A stretch of DNA of 64,000 nt, from NCBI GenBank assembly GCA_043553855.1, contig CP121336.1, forward strand, positions 2,108,001-2,172,000, read 5' to 3'. The position numbers were made by a program, and so were the translations under genes. Position 1 is the first letter of the stretch. Every line of letters begins with the position of its first letter. This document shows, in pieces, positions 1 through 9,142 of the stretch. The DNA comes from JAUIAS01 sp030425395 (lineage in GTDB: Bacteria; Pseudomonadota; Alphaproteobacteria; Rhodobacterales; Rhodobacteraceae). Below the pieces are notes generated by a model. It was given only the letters and a program-made list of their open reading frames with translations. It did not search any database and was not told where the DNA came from.

Positions 1-132
1 GTGGTTGCGGAAAATACCGAAGATTTCGCCCGCATCCACCGGCAGCATTTGTCACGGTTGCCGGGAGTTGCGCAAATGCAGTCAAGCTTTGCGCTGCGCA
101 CGGTTTTCAAAACAACAGCCCTCCCAGTATAA
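1..132 (+). CDS. Lrp/AsnC family transcriptional regulator, C-terminal fragment
   Basis: The reading frame is open from the first base of the window and ends with TAA at 130-132, giving the last 43 residues of a protein. They contain RIHRQHLSRLPGVAQMQSSF and then FALRTVFKTTALPV, the typical end of the ligand-binding (RAM/AsnC) domain of Lrp family regulators. The helix-turn-helix half lies outside the window. The GMC oxidoreductase starts 21 bases downstream on the same strand, so the two may share a transcript. The family call rests on this short motif only. Confidence 0.75.
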   Translation: MVAENTEDFARIHRQHLSRLPGVAQMQSSFALRTVFKTTALPV

Positions 133-153
133 GGTGCGGCAGGGAGGAACGGA

Positions 154-1746
154 ATGCAGTGGGATTTCATCATCGTCGGTGCCGGTAGCGCCGGATGCGT
201 TCTGGCCAAGAGGCTGGGAGAAGCAGGCCACAAGGTGCTCTTGCTCGAAGCGGGCGGCAAGGACAACTATCACTGGGTCCATATTCCAATGGGTTACCTT
301 TATTGCATCGGTAATCCGCGTACTGACTGGATGTTTCGAACGACCGAGGAAAAAGGTCTGAACGGGCGGTCCCTCGGATATCCAAGGGGCAAGCTGTTGG
401 GTGGATGTTCGTCGATCAACGGCATGTTGTATATTCGTGGTCAAGCGGCTGACTATGATGGCTGGCGGCAGATGGGTCTCGCCGGATGGGGCTGGGACGA
501 TGTTCTTCCTTATTTCAAGAAGTCGGAAGATTATGTGGAAGGGGAATCCGATCTGCACGGCGAAGGCGGCGAATGGCGGGTTGAAAACCAGCGCCTACAC
601 TGGGATTTGCTGGATGATTGGGCCGATGCGGCGGCCGCTTGGGGCCTGCCAAGGGTCAGCGATTTCAACACCGGCAACAACGAAGGCGTGGGATACTATC
701 GCGTCAATCAGCGCTCGGGTTGGCGGATCAACACGGCCAAGGCATTCCTGCGCACCGCCAAAGCCGATGGGTTAAAGGTCGAAACCCGCGCACATGTCCA
801 AAGCCTTTTGTTCGATGGGAAACGGGTTGTCGGGGTACGATATGAACAAGGGGGTAGTTTTAAAGAAGCTCGCGCCGGACGAGAAGTCATCCTGTCTGCC
901 GGCGCGATCGGCAGCCCTCAGATTCTTCAGCTTTCGGGGATCGGTCCCGAAGATGTACTGCGAAAGGTGGGGGTCAATGTTCGGCTCCACACGCCAGAAG
1001 TCGGTGCGAATTTGCAAGACCACCTGCAATTGCGTTGCGCATGGCGTTTGAGCGATGCCCTGACATTGAATACGCTGGCAAATTCCCTGTGGGGGAAGGC
1101 CAAGATCGGACTGGAATACGCGCTTCGCCGCACCGGGCCGATGTCAATGTCGCCGTCGCAGCTGGGCGCATTCGCCCGTTCGCGCCCCGATCTGGAAACG
1201 CCGGACCTTCAATATCATGTTCAACCTTTGTCGTTGAATGCCTTTGGCGAACCACTTGATGATTTTCCTGCGATCACGGCCTCGGTCTGCAACTTGCGTC
1301 CGCAAAGCCGGGGAAGCGTGACGATCGTTTCCGGCGATCACCGTGCGGCACCGCGCATCGCGCCCAACTACCTGTCCGCAGAGGGGGATCGTCAGGTCGC
1401 GGCATCTGCGATCCGTCAGGCACGTGCGATTATGGCCCAGTCACCTATGCAGCAGTATCTTCCCGAAGAGATCAAGCCCGGCCCCGTTGGCGACAGTGAC
1501 GAAGATCTTGCCCGAGCGGCCGGTGACGTGGGCACAACGATCTTTCACCCCACCTGTACGGTTCGGATGGGAACAGATGACAGCGCGCCAGTGGATGGGA
1601 CGTTGAAATTCCGTGGTTTGGGTGGCTTGCGCGTGGTTGATGCCAGCGTGATGCCGCGCATCACGAGCGGCAATACCAACTCTCCCACGATCATGATCGC
1701 CGAAAAAGCGGCGGATATGATCCTTGCGGATGCGCGGGGGGCTTAA
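154..1746 (+). CDS. GMC family FAD-dependent alcohol/choline-type dehydrogenase
   Basis: 530 residues, the normal length of bacterial GMC oxidoreductases such as choline dehydrogenase and AlkJ. The FAD-binding GAGSAG motif is at residues 9-14, the GMC signature PRGKLLGGCSSINGMLYIRG follows near residue 80, and the C-terminal catalytic pair appears as H465 (in IFHPTC) and N507 (in TSGNTNSPT). The enzyme should oxidise a primary alcohol, probably handing electrons to quinone; the substrate cannot be read from sequence. The start is supported by AGGGAGG just upstream. No betaine genes lie nearby, so choline is not specifically supported. It follows an Lrp-type regulator gene closely. Confidence 0.88.
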   Translation: MQWDFIIVGAGSAGCVLAKRLGEAGHKVLLLEAGGKDNYHWVHIPMGYLYCIGNPRTDWMFRTTEEKGLNGRSLGYPRGKLLGGCSSINGMLYIRGQAADYDGWRQMGLAGWGWDDVLPYFKKSEDYVEGESDLHGEGGEWRVENQRLHWDLLDDWADAAAAWGLPRVSDFNTGNNEGVGYYRVNQRSGWRINTAKAFLRTAKADGLKVETRAHVQSLLFDGKRVVGVRYEQGGSFKEARAGREVILSAGAIGSPQILQLSGIGPEDVLRKVGVNVRLHTPEVGANLQDHLQLRCAWRLSDALTLNTLANSLWGKAKIGLEYALRRTGPMSMSPSQLGAFARSRPDLETPDLQYHVQPLSLNAFGEPLDDFPAITASVCNLRPQSRGSVTIVSGDHRAAPRIAPNYLSAEGDRQVAASAIRQARAIMAQSPMQQYLPEEIKPGPVGDSDEDLARAAGDVGTTIFHPTCTVRMGTDDSAPVDGTLKFRGLGGLRVVDASVMPRITSGNTNSPTIMIAEKAADMILADARGA

Positions 1747-1757
1747 CCCCCCCCCCC
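1747..1757. repeat. Homopolymer run of eleven C
   Basis: Eleven consecutive C residues directly follow the stop codon of the GMC gene. The tract lies between two convergent stops, so slippage in it would not change either protein. Confidence 0.9.
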
Positions 1758-1771
1758 GCGGCCGTGACCGA

Positions 1772-2644
1772 TCACTCTTCGGCAGGCGCGATCTTGTCTT
1801 GGGTCTTTGTGTCAAAATCGCTGGCGTCGTGGCGTTCGTGTAGTTGCAGGGACGGTTCACCGAAGGCTCGGTTGACCATCCGGCCCCGCAGCACGGCAGG
1901 CCGCGCATCAATCTGTTTGGCCCAACGCATGACGTTTTCATAGCTGGCCACATCAAGAAATTCCGCCGCGCTATAGAGCCGCCCCAGAACAAGTTGACCA
2001 TACCACGGCCAAATGGCCATGTCGGCAATCGTATAGTCAGGGCCGCCGATAAATTCATTTTCCGCCAGTTCGCGATCCAGAACGTCAAGCTGTCGTTTGA
2101 CCTCCATTGCAAAGCGGTTGATCGGGTATTCCCATTTTTCCGGTGCGTAGGCGTAGAAATGTCCAAATCCGCCGCCGAGATACGGCGCACTGCCCATTTG
2201 CCAGAAAACCCAGCTCATGCACTCGGTGCGCGCTCTGGCATCCGTTGGAATGAACTCCCCGAATTTCTCGGCCAGATAAAGCAGGATGGAGGCGGATTCA
2301 AAGACACGGGTGGCCGGGTCAGTGGTGTGATCCATAAGGGCCGGGATCTTGGAATTGGGGTTTGCCGCCACAAAGCCGGATCCGAATTGATCGCCTTCCC
2401 CGATATTGATCAGCCACGCGTCATATTCAGCCCCGGTGTGTCCCAGCGCCAAGAGCTCTTCGAGCATGACAGTCGCTTTGACGCCATTGGGTGTGGCAAG
2501 GGAATAGAGCTGTAGCGGGTGTTTACCGATGGGCAGGTCCTTGTCGTGGGTCGCGCCTGCGATAGGCCGGTTGATGCTGGCAAAGCGTCCCCCGCTTTCC
2601 TGATCCCATGTCCACACTTTGGGGGGCTCGTAGGTATCCGTCAT
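1772..2644 (-). CDS. yghU: Glutathione S-transferase family, YghU-type disulfide-bond oxidoreductase
   Basis: 290 residues with the long N-terminal extension typical of YghU (VWTWDQESGGRFASINRPIA), then a thioredoxin-like GST domain with LYSLATPNGVK as the glutathione-binding turn and NPNSKIPALMDH as the cis-proline loop, and an all-alpha C-terminal domain. YghU proteins bind two glutathiones and reduce disulfides or organic peroxides in the cytosol. The gene converges on the GMC gene; 25 bases including a run of eleven C separate the stops. Family assignment is firm, physiological substrate unknown. Confidence 0.85.
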   Translation of the reverse strand: MTDTYEPPKVWTWDQESGGRFASINRPIAGATHDKDLPIGKHPLQLYSLATPNGVKATVMLEELLALGHTGAEYDAWLINIGEGDQFGSGFVAANPNSKIPALMDHTTDPATRVFESASILLYLAEKFGEFIPTDARARTECMSWVFWQMGSAPYLGGGFGHFYAYAPEKWEYPINRFAMEVKRQLDVLDRELAENEFIGGPDYTIADMAIWPWYGQLVLGRLYSAAEFLDVASYENVMRWAKQIDARPAVLRGRMVNRAFGEPSLQLHERHDASDFDTKTQDKIAPAEE

Positions 2645-2961
2645 GCTGCATCTCCGGTCTGTTGGTTTATGTTCAATCTAAATGGCTGGATGGGTCACTC
2701 CACCCTTGTGGCAGTAGAATGCCCGTTTTCGGAACAGTGTTCCAGCGGGTGGCAGACTGCAAGAAAGAACACCCCGTGCGCACAGGGGCACAGGCAGTTT
2801 GGGTTCCGGCGTTCCGATGCCTGCGATGTCCGTCGCGCGGGATGGTTCGGTGGTGGGCCAGACGGGGCCAGCCGACGGCAATCGTATCATCCAAAAGACA
2901 AACCCCCGGGGCCGGGCCACGGGGGTCATCAATATTGTGTCCAAAGCTGGATCGAAGGTGC
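2645..2961. other. Intergenic region between rpsU end and yghU start
   Basis: 317 bases between two leftward genes. It holds the rpsU terminator hairpin (2902-2926) near its right end and, by position, the yghU promoter near its left end. Frames through the rest have no recognisable protein similarity and no RNA gene was seen. Confidence 0.6.
2902..2926 (-). terminator. Probable intrinsic terminator of rpsU
   Basis: Read on the minus strand, ACCCCCG pairs with CGGGGGT around an 11-base GC-rich loop, followed by TTTGTCTTTT. It lies 36 bases after the rpsU stop codon. Confidence 0.65.
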
Positions 2962-3168
2962 TTAGAGCATACCTTCGCGCTGGGCTTTCTTACGCGCCAG
3001 TTTACGGGCACGACGAATCGCTTCAGCTTTCTCGCGCGCTTTTTTCTCGGACGGCTTTTCGAAATGCTGCTTGAGCTTCATTTCACGAAAGACACCCTCA
3101 CGCTGGAGCTTTTTCTTCAGGGCACGAAGCGCCTGATCGACGTTGTTGTCGCGAACACTAACCTGCAT
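2962..3168 (-). CDS. rpsU: 30S ribosomal protein S21
   Basis: 68 residues, highly basic, beginning MQVSVRDNNVDQALRALKKK, which is the S21 consensus, and continuing with a Lys/Arg-rich helical tail (KPSEKKAREKAEAIRRARKL). S21 binds the 30S platform near the anti-Shine-Dalgarno end of 16S rRNA and helps initiation. The start is preceded by AAAGGTGG. The gene is divergent from the COQ9 gene, with 107 bases between starts that must carry both promoters. Confidence 0.97.
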   Translation of the reverse strand: MQVSVRDNNVDQALRALKKKLQREGVFREMKLKQHFEKPSEKKAREKAEAIRRARKLARKKAQREGML

Positions 3169-3275
3169 GTGGTTTTCACCACCTTTCTAAGTTTGAGTTG
3201 CAAGGATTTGCAGGAAGTGGCCGTATAGCAAAGCCTTCCTATGTTGTCTAGTATGACCACAAACGAAGGAGCCGC

Positions 3276-3974
3276 ATGATGATACCGCCGCATGACACAG
3301 TCAAAGACGCCCTTTTGGACGCGGCGATGCTGCATGTCGTGTTCGACGGATGGTCGGACGCGACGTTCAAGGCAGCCGTGGCCGAAGCCGGGATTGACCC
3401 GGTTGTGGCGCGTGGCGTGTGCCCGCGCGGGGCGCTGGATTTAGCGGTTGCATATCACAAGCGGGGTGATGCGCAGATGGTCGCGCGGCTCAAGGCCGAA
3501 GATCTGTCGGCGATGCGGTTTCGCGACCGGATCGCGGCGGCGGTGCGTTTCCGCCTTGAGGCCGCCACGGACAAAGAAGCAGTCCGGCGCGGCACGACCT
3601 TGTTCGCGTTGCCAAATCACGCCCCCGAAGGTGCGCGTCTGGTCTGGGACACGTGCGATGAAATATGGACGGCGCTGGGCGACACGTCGGACGATGTGAA
3701 CTGGTATACAAAGCGCGCGACCTTATCGGCTGTCTATTCCGCGACGGTTCTGTTCTGGCTTGGGGACGACAGCGCCGATCATCAGGCGACTTGGGAGTTT
3801 CTCGACCGGCGCATCGAAAACGTGATGCAGATCGAAAAATTCAAGGCGCAGGTGAACGCCAACCCGGTGCTGCAAAAATTATTGAGTGGCCCGAATTGGA
3901 TCATGGGCCAGGTTCGCGCGCCGGTGCGGACGCCCGATGTTGATCTTCCGGGAAGTTGGCGGTCCGGGCGATAG
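3276..3974 (+). CDS. COQ9 family protein, ubiquinone biosynthesis factor
   Basis: 232 residues with the alphaproteobacterial/mitochondrial COQ9 pattern: an N-terminal TetR-like helical segment (DALLDAAMLHVVFDGWSDAT) followed by a C-terminal domain with WYTKRATLSAVYSATVLFWL and WEFLDRRIENVMQIEKFK. COQ9 binds lipid and presents quinone intermediates to COQ7 hydroxylase. AAGGAG precedes the paired ATG codons at 3276 and 3279; either may be the start. The gene is divergent from rpsU. Confidence 0.88.
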   Translation: MMIPPHDTVKDALLDAAMLHVVFDGWSDATFKAAVAEAGIDPVVARGVCPRGALDLAVAYHKRGDAQMVARLKAEDLSAMRFRDRIAAAVRFRLEAATDKEAVRRGTTLFALPNHAPEGARLVWDTCDEIWTALGDTSDDVNWYTKRATLSAVYSATVLFWLGDDSADHQATWEFLDRRIENVMQIEKFKAQVNANPVLQKLLSGPNWIMGQVRAPVRTPDVDLPGSWRSGR

Positions 3975-4052
3975 CCCGAAATTGAGGCCGATCCCCTGTT
4001 TCTTTGTTGTGCGTGTGTTGCTACGACTTTGCCAACAAGGAGGAACCGTCAC

Positions 4053-5042
4053 ATGTCCAGAATGATGCGCGCCGTAGAAATCAGCACACCGGGGGGACCG
4101 GAGGTGCTGGTTCCCGTTGAACGCCCGATGCCCGAAGCCAAGCACGGCCAAATCGTGATCAAGGTGGCGTGGGCCGGTGTCAACCGCCCCGATGCCCTGC
4201 AACGCGCGGGGAATTACGCGCCACCGCCTGATGCCAGCGATCTGCCGGGGCTTGAGGCCTCTGGCGAGGTTGTGGCCATAGGCGACGGTGTCAGCGGATA
4301 TACAATTGGTGACAAGGTCTGTGGCCTGCTGCCGGGCGGCGGATATGCCGAGTATGTCGCAACGCCGGCCGACCATTGCCTGCCGATCCCGCAGGGAATG
4401 AGCCTAAAGCAGGCCGCGTGCCTGCCCGAGACGTTTTTCACCGTGTTTTCCAATGTGTTCACGCGTGGGGGGCTCAAGGCAGGTGAACGCTTCCTGATCC
4501 ACGGCGGGTCCAGCGGGATCGGCACCACTGCAATCCAGTTGGCGAACCATTTCGGTGCCCGCGTGTTCGTAACGGCAGGTTCAGATGACAAGTGCCGCGC
4601 CTGTATTGAACTGGGGGCGGAGCGGGCGATCAACTACCGTGAAGAGGATTTTGTTGAGGTCATGCGCGCCGAAGGCGGGGCCGACCTGATCCTGGATATG
4701 GTGGGTGGGCCTTATATCCCACGCAATATTGCGTCATTGGCCGATGACGGGCGGTTAGTTCAGATTGCCTTTCTCCAGGGGCCGAAAGTCGAGATGAATT
4801 TTGCCCAGTTGATGACGCGCCGGCTGACCATGACGGGCAGCACCCTGCGCCCCCAGAGCGATCTGGCCAAGGCGCGCATCGCGCAGAACTTGCGAGAGCA
4901 GGTCTGGCCGTTGCTGGATGCGGGCAAGATTGCACCGGTGATGGATTCGGAATTTCCGCTGGATCGGGCCTGTGATGCGCATGCCCGCATGGAAGGCTCC
5001 GGCCATATCGGCAAGATCGTTCTGGAAGTCGCAGGCGGTTGA
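4053..5042 (+). CDS. NAD(P)H-quinone oxidoreductase, PIG3 type (zinc-free MDR family)
   Basis: 329 residues of the medium-chain dehydrogenase/reductase fold. The N-terminal catalytic domain has VAWAGVNRPDALQRAGNYAP, and the Rossmann domain has IHGGSSGIGTTAIQLA near residue 150. The zinc-binding cysteines of alcohol dehydrogenases are absent, and the PIG3-type ending (DRACDAHARMEGSGHIGKIV) is clear. The start at 4053 is chosen over an upstream ATG at 4029 because AAGGAGG sits at 4037-4043. A second quinone oxidoreductase gene begins 25 bases downstream, so the pair are likely co-transcribed. Confidence 0.88.
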   Translation: MSRMMRAVEISTPGGPEVLVPVERPMPEAKHGQIVIKVAWAGVNRPDALQRAGNYAPPPDASDLPGLEASGEVVAIGDGVSGYTIGDKVCGLLPGGGYAEYVATPADHCLPIPQGMSLKQAACLPETFFTVFSNVFTRGGLKAGERFLIHGGSSGIGTTAIQLANHFGARVFVTAGSDDKCRACIELGAERAINYREEDFVEVMRAEGGADLILDMVGGPYIPRNIASLADDGRLVQIAFLQGPKVEMNFAQLMTRRLTMTGSTLRPQSDLAKARIAQNLREQVWPLLDAGKIAPVMDSEFPLDRACDAHARMEGSGHIGKIVLEVAGG

Positions 5043-5067
5043 CGTCCCTCAGAAAAGGAAAACATAC

Positions 5068-6042
5068 ATGGCCAAGACAGTCATCATAGAAGAGTTTGGC
5101 GGACCGGAGAATTTCAGGATCGTCGACAGGCCGGTCGGCGATCCGGGGCCTGGCGAGGTGCGGATCACGCACAAGGCGGCGGGGCTGAACTTTATCGACG
5201 TCTATCAACGCACGGGTCTGTATCCGCTGTCGCTGCCCCATGCTTTGGGCATGGAGGCCGCAGGCATCATCGACGCGGTCGGCGAAGGTGTGAGCCATCT
5301 CAAACCCGGAGATCGGGCGGCATATGCGTCGCAACCGCCGGGAGCTTATTGCGAAGCGCGTGTTATGCCTGCCGCTCAGGTATGCCCGTTGCCGGACGAT
5401 ATCAGCTTTGAGCAAGGCGCGGCCATGATGCTCAAGGGGATGACTGTGCAGTATCTGTTCCACCGCACGTCACCTTTGCAACGTGGCGACACCGTCCTTT
5501 TCCATGCCGCTGCTGGCGGTGTCGGGCTGATTGCATGTCAGTGGGCGCGATCTGAAGGCATTACCTTGATCGGAACCGCGGGAACCGATGAAAAATGCCA
5601 ACTTGCGCTGGACCACGGTGCGAGCCATTGCATCAATTACCGCAGCGACGATTTCGCTGCCAAGGTCAAGGAACTGACCGGCGGTGCCGGCGTCGATGTG
5701 GTTATGGATGCCGTGGGTGCCGACACGTTTGAAGGGTCACTTGATTCGCTCAAACCATTGGGCATGATGATGTCGTTTGGCAACGCATCCGGCCCGGTGC
5801 CGCCGTTCAGCGTCGGTATTCTTGGGGCGAAGGGTTCTCTCAAGATCACGCGGCCCACTCTGTTCACCCATATTGCCGATCATGCCGCCTGTCAGGACAT
5901 GGCGGCGCATCTTTTTGCCAAGGTGCAATCCGGGGAGGTCAAGATCAAGATTGACCAGCGCTTTGCGCTTGATGATGTGGCCGCCGCGCACAAGGCGCTT
6001 GAAGCGCGTCAAACCACGGGCTGCACGATTCTGGAAATCTGA
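5068..6042 (+). CDS. NADPH:quinone oxidoreductase, Qor type (MDR family)
   Basis: 324 residues, zinc-free MDR protein with the zeta-crystallin/Qor layout. AAGLNFIDVYQRTGLYPLSL lies in the substrate domain, and AAAGGVGLIACQWAR is the nucleotide-binding loop near residue 150. It should catalyse NADPH-dependent reduction of quinones or related enones in the cytosol. The start is set by AAAAGGAAAA ahead of ATG 5068; the longer frame has no ribosome binding site. It is downstream of a PIG3-type homologue in the same direction and converges on the RNase T2 gene. Confidence 0.88.
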   Translation: MAKTVIIEEFGGPENFRIVDRPVGDPGPGEVRITHKAAGLNFIDVYQRTGLYPLSLPHALGMEAAGIIDAVGEGVSHLKPGDRAAYASQPPGAYCEARVMPAAQVCPLPDDISFEQGAAMMLKGMTVQYLFHRTSPLQRGDTVLFHAAAGGVGLIACQWARSEGITLIGTAGTDEKCQLALDHGASHCINYRSDDFAAKVKELTGGAGVDVVMDAVGADTFEGSLDSLKPLGMMMSFGNASGPVPPFSVGILGAKGSLKITRPTLFTHIADHAACQDMAAHLFAKVQSGEVKIKIDQRFALDDVAAAHKALEARQTTGCTILEI

Positions 6043-6057
6043 GCCAGAGGGAAAGCT

Positions 6058-6690
6058 TTACCGAACGGGCGTGAACAGCGCCCGTTCATCGCGGCAATCG
6101 CGCACGACATCCGCGCCGCACGGAACAAATTGCAGATCGCGAGACAGGCAGATGCGTGCCTCGGCGATGTGTCCTTGCTTGCAGGTTATGGTTATTCCGT
6201 CTGGCTCAAGTCCTTTGTTCGCCTTGAGAAATGCCGCCTCAACGACGCGTGCGGGCAGGCGAACGGTCTCGTTCAGTTTGCGAAACGCCGCCGGGCGGGT
6301 AATCCGGGCATAGGCCGCGCGGGACAGCGCAAAATAGCCCGATGCATCCAACCCTGAACATGTGCCGTGCTTCTTCCACTGATGCCATGCAAGACCGGGG
6401 CTGCCCATGATATCTGTCATCGCGCGGGTTTGGGATCGCGAAGCGGGCTGTTTGCCGCTTTGGCAAAACTGCGGCCAGCCCCGGTGATATTGAGGCCACA
6501 GCCCATGCAGAATCCAGCCGTGATCGTGACGGGCATTGCATTGGTCCGATCCGCGCGCGTCCCCTGTAGTGGCACACCAGTTCGGCGACCAGCTCAGAGC
6601 CAGCACATAATAATCAAAATCCCCAGCCCGACGATCCTGCGCAAGGGCAGGGGCGGCAAACAACATAACGATCAAGGCCCACAGGCGCAT
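6058..6690 (-). CDS. Secreted ribonuclease T2 family protein
   Basis: 210 residues with an N-terminal signal peptide (MRLWALIVMLFAAPALA) and both RNase T2 catalytic blocks: ILHGLWPQ (CAS1 histidine) and WKKHGTCSG (CAS2 histidines), with several cysteines suited to disulfides in the periplasm. T2 enzymes cleave single-stranded RNA through a 2',3'-cyclic intermediate, so this is probably a nutrient-scavenging or envelope RNase. The gene is divergent from trcR, with 130 bases between the starts. Confidence 0.9.
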   Translation of the reverse strand: MRLWALIVMLFAAPALAQDRRAGDFDYYVLALSWSPNWCATTGDARGSDQCNARHDHGWILHGLWPQYHRGWPQFCQSGKQPASRSQTRAMTDIMGSPGLAWHQWKKHGTCSGLDASGYFALSRAAYARITRPAAFRKLNETVRLPARVVEAAFLKANKGLEPDGITITCKQGHIAEARICLSRDLQFVPCGADVVRDCRDERALFTPVR

Positions 6691-6820
6691 TCACTCTTTC
6701 CTTCCAGTCTCATGATCTCTATACACACCATCGTTCCCCGACAAAGGAAACCGTCCCGGACCACAGGTCAGGACAGCCGAATTCCGGCGACGAGGAAGAT
6801 TTGCGCAAAGGAGATGCGAC

Positions 6821-7585
6821 ATGGCGAAACCGCTTATGGCCAAGGCCACCGCTGTCTGGCTCGTGGACAACACCACGATCAGCTTCAAACAGATCGCCGA
6901 TTTCACCGGCATGCATGAGCTTGAGATTCAGGGCATCGCAGATGGCGATGTGGCGACCGGGGTCAAGGGGTTCGATCCCGTGGCGAACAACCAGTTGACG
7001 CAGGAAGACATCGACAACGCGCAGGCCAACCCCCAGTTTCAACTCAAGCTCAAGCACAACCCCGCTGCTCAGGGCGAGGAGAAGCGCCGTGGCCCGCGCT
7101 ATACGCCGTTGTCCAAGCGCCAGGATCGCCCGGCGTCGATTTATTGGTTGGTCAAGTTCCATCCCGAACTGAGCGACGGCCAGATTTCCAAACTTGTGGG
7201 CACGACCAAGCCAACCATTCAGGCGATCCGCGAACGCACGCATTGGAACATCCAGAACATTCAGCCTATCGACCCGGTCGCGTTGGGCCTGTGCAAGCAG
7301 TCCGAGCTTGACGCCGCTGTTCAGAAAGCCGCTGCAAAGAAAGCTGCCGAAGGCGTCGTGATGAGCGATGACGAACGTCGCAAGCTGGTCAGCACCGAGC
7401 AGAGCCTCGGCATGGAAGCGGAGCCGCGCATTCCAACAGCCATTGAAGGGCTTGAAACCTTTACGCTGGGCGGAGGCTCCAACGATGAGGATGACGATGA
7501 CGATCGCAACAAGCCCATCGCCGATGCCGACAGCTTCTTTAACCTGCCCAAGGGCGGCGGGGATGACGACGAAGAAGATAACTGA
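6821..7585 (+). CDS. trcR: DUF1013 cell-cycle transcriptional regulator TrcR
   Basis: 254 residues beginning MAKPLMAKATAVWLVDNTTI, the diagnostic DUF1013 start found almost only in Alphaproteobacteria. A first helix-turn-helix-like segment (ISFKQIADFTGMHELEIQGI) and a second (SDGQISKLVGTTKPTIQAIR) flank a basic linker, and the C-terminus is strongly acidic (runs of D and E). TrcR is known from Caulobacter as a promoter-associated cell-cycle factor. AAAGGAG precedes the start, and a terminator follows the stop. Confidence 0.9.
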   Translation: MAKPLMAKATAVWLVDNTTISFKQIADFTGMHELEIQGIADGDVATGVKGFDPVANNQLTQEDIDNAQANPQFQLKLKHNPAAQGEEKRRGPRYTPLSKRQDRPASIYWLVKFHPELSDGQISKLVGTTKPTIQAIRERTHWNIQNIQPIDPVALGLCKQSELDAAVQKAAAKKAAEGVVMSDDERRKLVSTEQSLGMEAEPRIPTAIEGLETFTLGGGSNDEDDDDDRNKPIADADSFFNLPKGGGDDDEEDN

Positions 7586-7611
7586 TTCCGACCCCAAGGT
7601 CGTGATCTGTC

Positions 7612-7638
7612 GGGCGGGCCTTTGGTCCGCCCTTTTTT
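7612..7638 (+). terminator. Intrinsic terminator after trcR
   Basis: GGGCGGGCC pairs with GGTCCGCCC (one G-U pair) around a TTT loop and is followed by six T. It lies 27 bases beyond the trcR stop. Confidence 0.9.
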
Positions 7639-7879
7639 GTGGCTGGGTTTCTGAGGGACGCAGTCGGTGTTGCTTGGCTGCAATGCAATGACCGCTTGGT
7701 GAAAAAACCAATCTTGGCCAGAAGTTTTCCTTGCACGAATCCCCATAGGCATTATGTGCGCCATCAGACGCCAACGCACGCGCCTCTGGCCGGTCCATCT
7801 GACCCGCGTTTATGTAGCGACGGTAACGTCTCCCAAAAAACCCCTGCCCTTAAATGGGCGCGTTCTTTAGGAGATGACT

Positions 7880-9052
7880 ATGAACGTGACGCCGTTCGGT
7901 GCGCTCAGCACCTTTGACACAGAACACCTCGACGCCGCCGAAGCCTACATCGCTGAAAACAGCTTTGAACGTCCCACACTCGTCATTGATCGCGCGCGTG
8001 TCGCGGCCCAATATGATGCGTTGAACCAAGGGCTGGGAGACGCGGCGATACACTATGCGGTCAAGGCAAACCCGGAGCCTGCAATCATTCGGTTGCTGGT
8101 GGAAAAGGGTTCGCATTTCGACGCCGCCAGCCGGGTGGAAATCCAGTTGTGCCTTGATCAGGGGGCGCGCCCTGAAAACATTTCGTTCGGCAACACGATC
8201 AAGAAGCCGTCTGATATCGCCTTTGCGCATCGCGCGGGGATCACGCTTTTTGCCGCCGATGCTGAAGAAGAGCTGGCCAAGATCGCGGAGCACGCACCGG
8301 GCGCGCAGGTCTATCTGCGCGTGATCGTTGAAAACTGCATGGCTGACTGGCCTTTGACGCGCAAGTTCGGCGCGGCCCCCGCTGCGGTTCCGGGGCTTCT
8401 GGATCACGCGGTTTCGCTGGGTCTTGACCCGGTAGGATTGTCCTTTCATGTGGGCAGCCAGACCCGCAAGGCGGCATTCTGGGTTCCGGTTCTCGATCAG
8501 GTGGCCGAACTTTGGCATGCCGCGCGCGCAAAGGGACATGCGCTTTCGGTGCTGAACATCGGTGGTGGTTTCCCGGCGTTCTACGGTGAAGCGATCGACG
8601 CCCCCCGCGAATATGCGGCTGAGGTGATACAGCAGGTTCGCGCCCGGTTTGGCGAAGTGGATCACATTATGGCAGAGCCGGGCCGTGGCATGGTGGCCGA
8701 AGCGGGCCACATCGCCGCAGAAGTTCTGTTGGTCTCGCGCAAATCTGAAAATGATCTGCACCGCTGGGTCTATCTGGATATTGGCAAGTTTTCCGGCTTG
8801 GCGGAAACCATGGATGAAGCGATCCGGTATCAGTTTTCGACCGACCATGACGGCGGCGAAACCGGCCCTTGCATCCTTGCCGGTCCGTCCTGCGACAGTG
8901 CCGATGTTTTGTACGAAACCCGTCCGGTTCAGCTTCCAACCGCGCTCAGGGCCGGAGATCGTATCGTGATCCGCAATTGCGGTGCTTACACCACGACATA
9001 TGCCTCGATCGGCTTCAATGGCTTTCCGCCGCTGGATGTTGTGGTTCTCTGA
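7880..9052 (+). CDS. Type III PLP-dependent ornithine/lysine decarboxylase
   Basis: 390 residues of the alanine-racemase-fold decarboxylase family (eukaryotic-type ODC). YAVKANPEP near residue 55 carries the PLP-binding lysine, HVGSQ and NIGGGFPAFYGE bind the cofactor phosphate, and GPSCDSADVLYE supplies the catalytic cysteine-aspartate pair near the C-terminus. It should make putrescine (or cadaverine) for polyamine synthesis. Two ATGs compete: 7874 touches the AGGAG at 7869-7873, whereas 7880 lies six bases from it, so 7880 is preferred. Lysine versus ornithine specificity cannot be decided here. Confidence 0.88.
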   Translation: MNVTPFGALSTFDTEHLDAAEAYIAENSFERPTLVIDRARVAAQYDALNQGLGDAAIHYAVKANPEPAIIRLLVEKGSHFDAASRVEIQLCLDQGARPENISFGNTIKKPSDIAFAHRAGITLFAADAEEELAKIAEHAPGAQVYLRVIVENCMADWPLTRKFGAAPAAVPGLLDHAVSLGLDPVGLSFHVGSQTRKAAFWVPVLDQVAELWHAARAKGHALSVLNIGGGFPAFYGEAIDAPREYAAEVIQQVRARFGEVDHIMAEPGRGMVAEAGHIAAEVLLVSRKSENDLHRWVYLDIGKFSGLAETMDEAIRYQFSTDHDGGETGPCILAGPSCDSADVLYETRPVQLPTALRAGDRIVIRNCGAYTTTYASIGFNGFPPLDVVVL

Positions 9053-9084
9053 CCCGACAGACAGATCTGATGCGACAATAATTT

Positions 9085-9118
9085 GCCCCGCCTCGCCGCA
9101 CCCCGGCGGGGCGGTTTC
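9085..9118 (+). terminator. Probable terminator of the ornithine decarboxylase gene
   Basis: GCCCCGCC at 9085-9092 pairs with GGCGGGGC at 9105-9112 around a 12-base loop, followed by a short T stretch. The T tract is weak. Confidence 0.6.
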
Positions 9119-9142
9119 GCATTGGAGCAGTAGATATGCCCC

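Noticed and set aside
1441..2190. 249-codon minus-strand frame spanning the GMC and glutathione transferase genes
   Set aside because: Both overlapping genes have clear family motifs; the frame is a shadow with no similarity.
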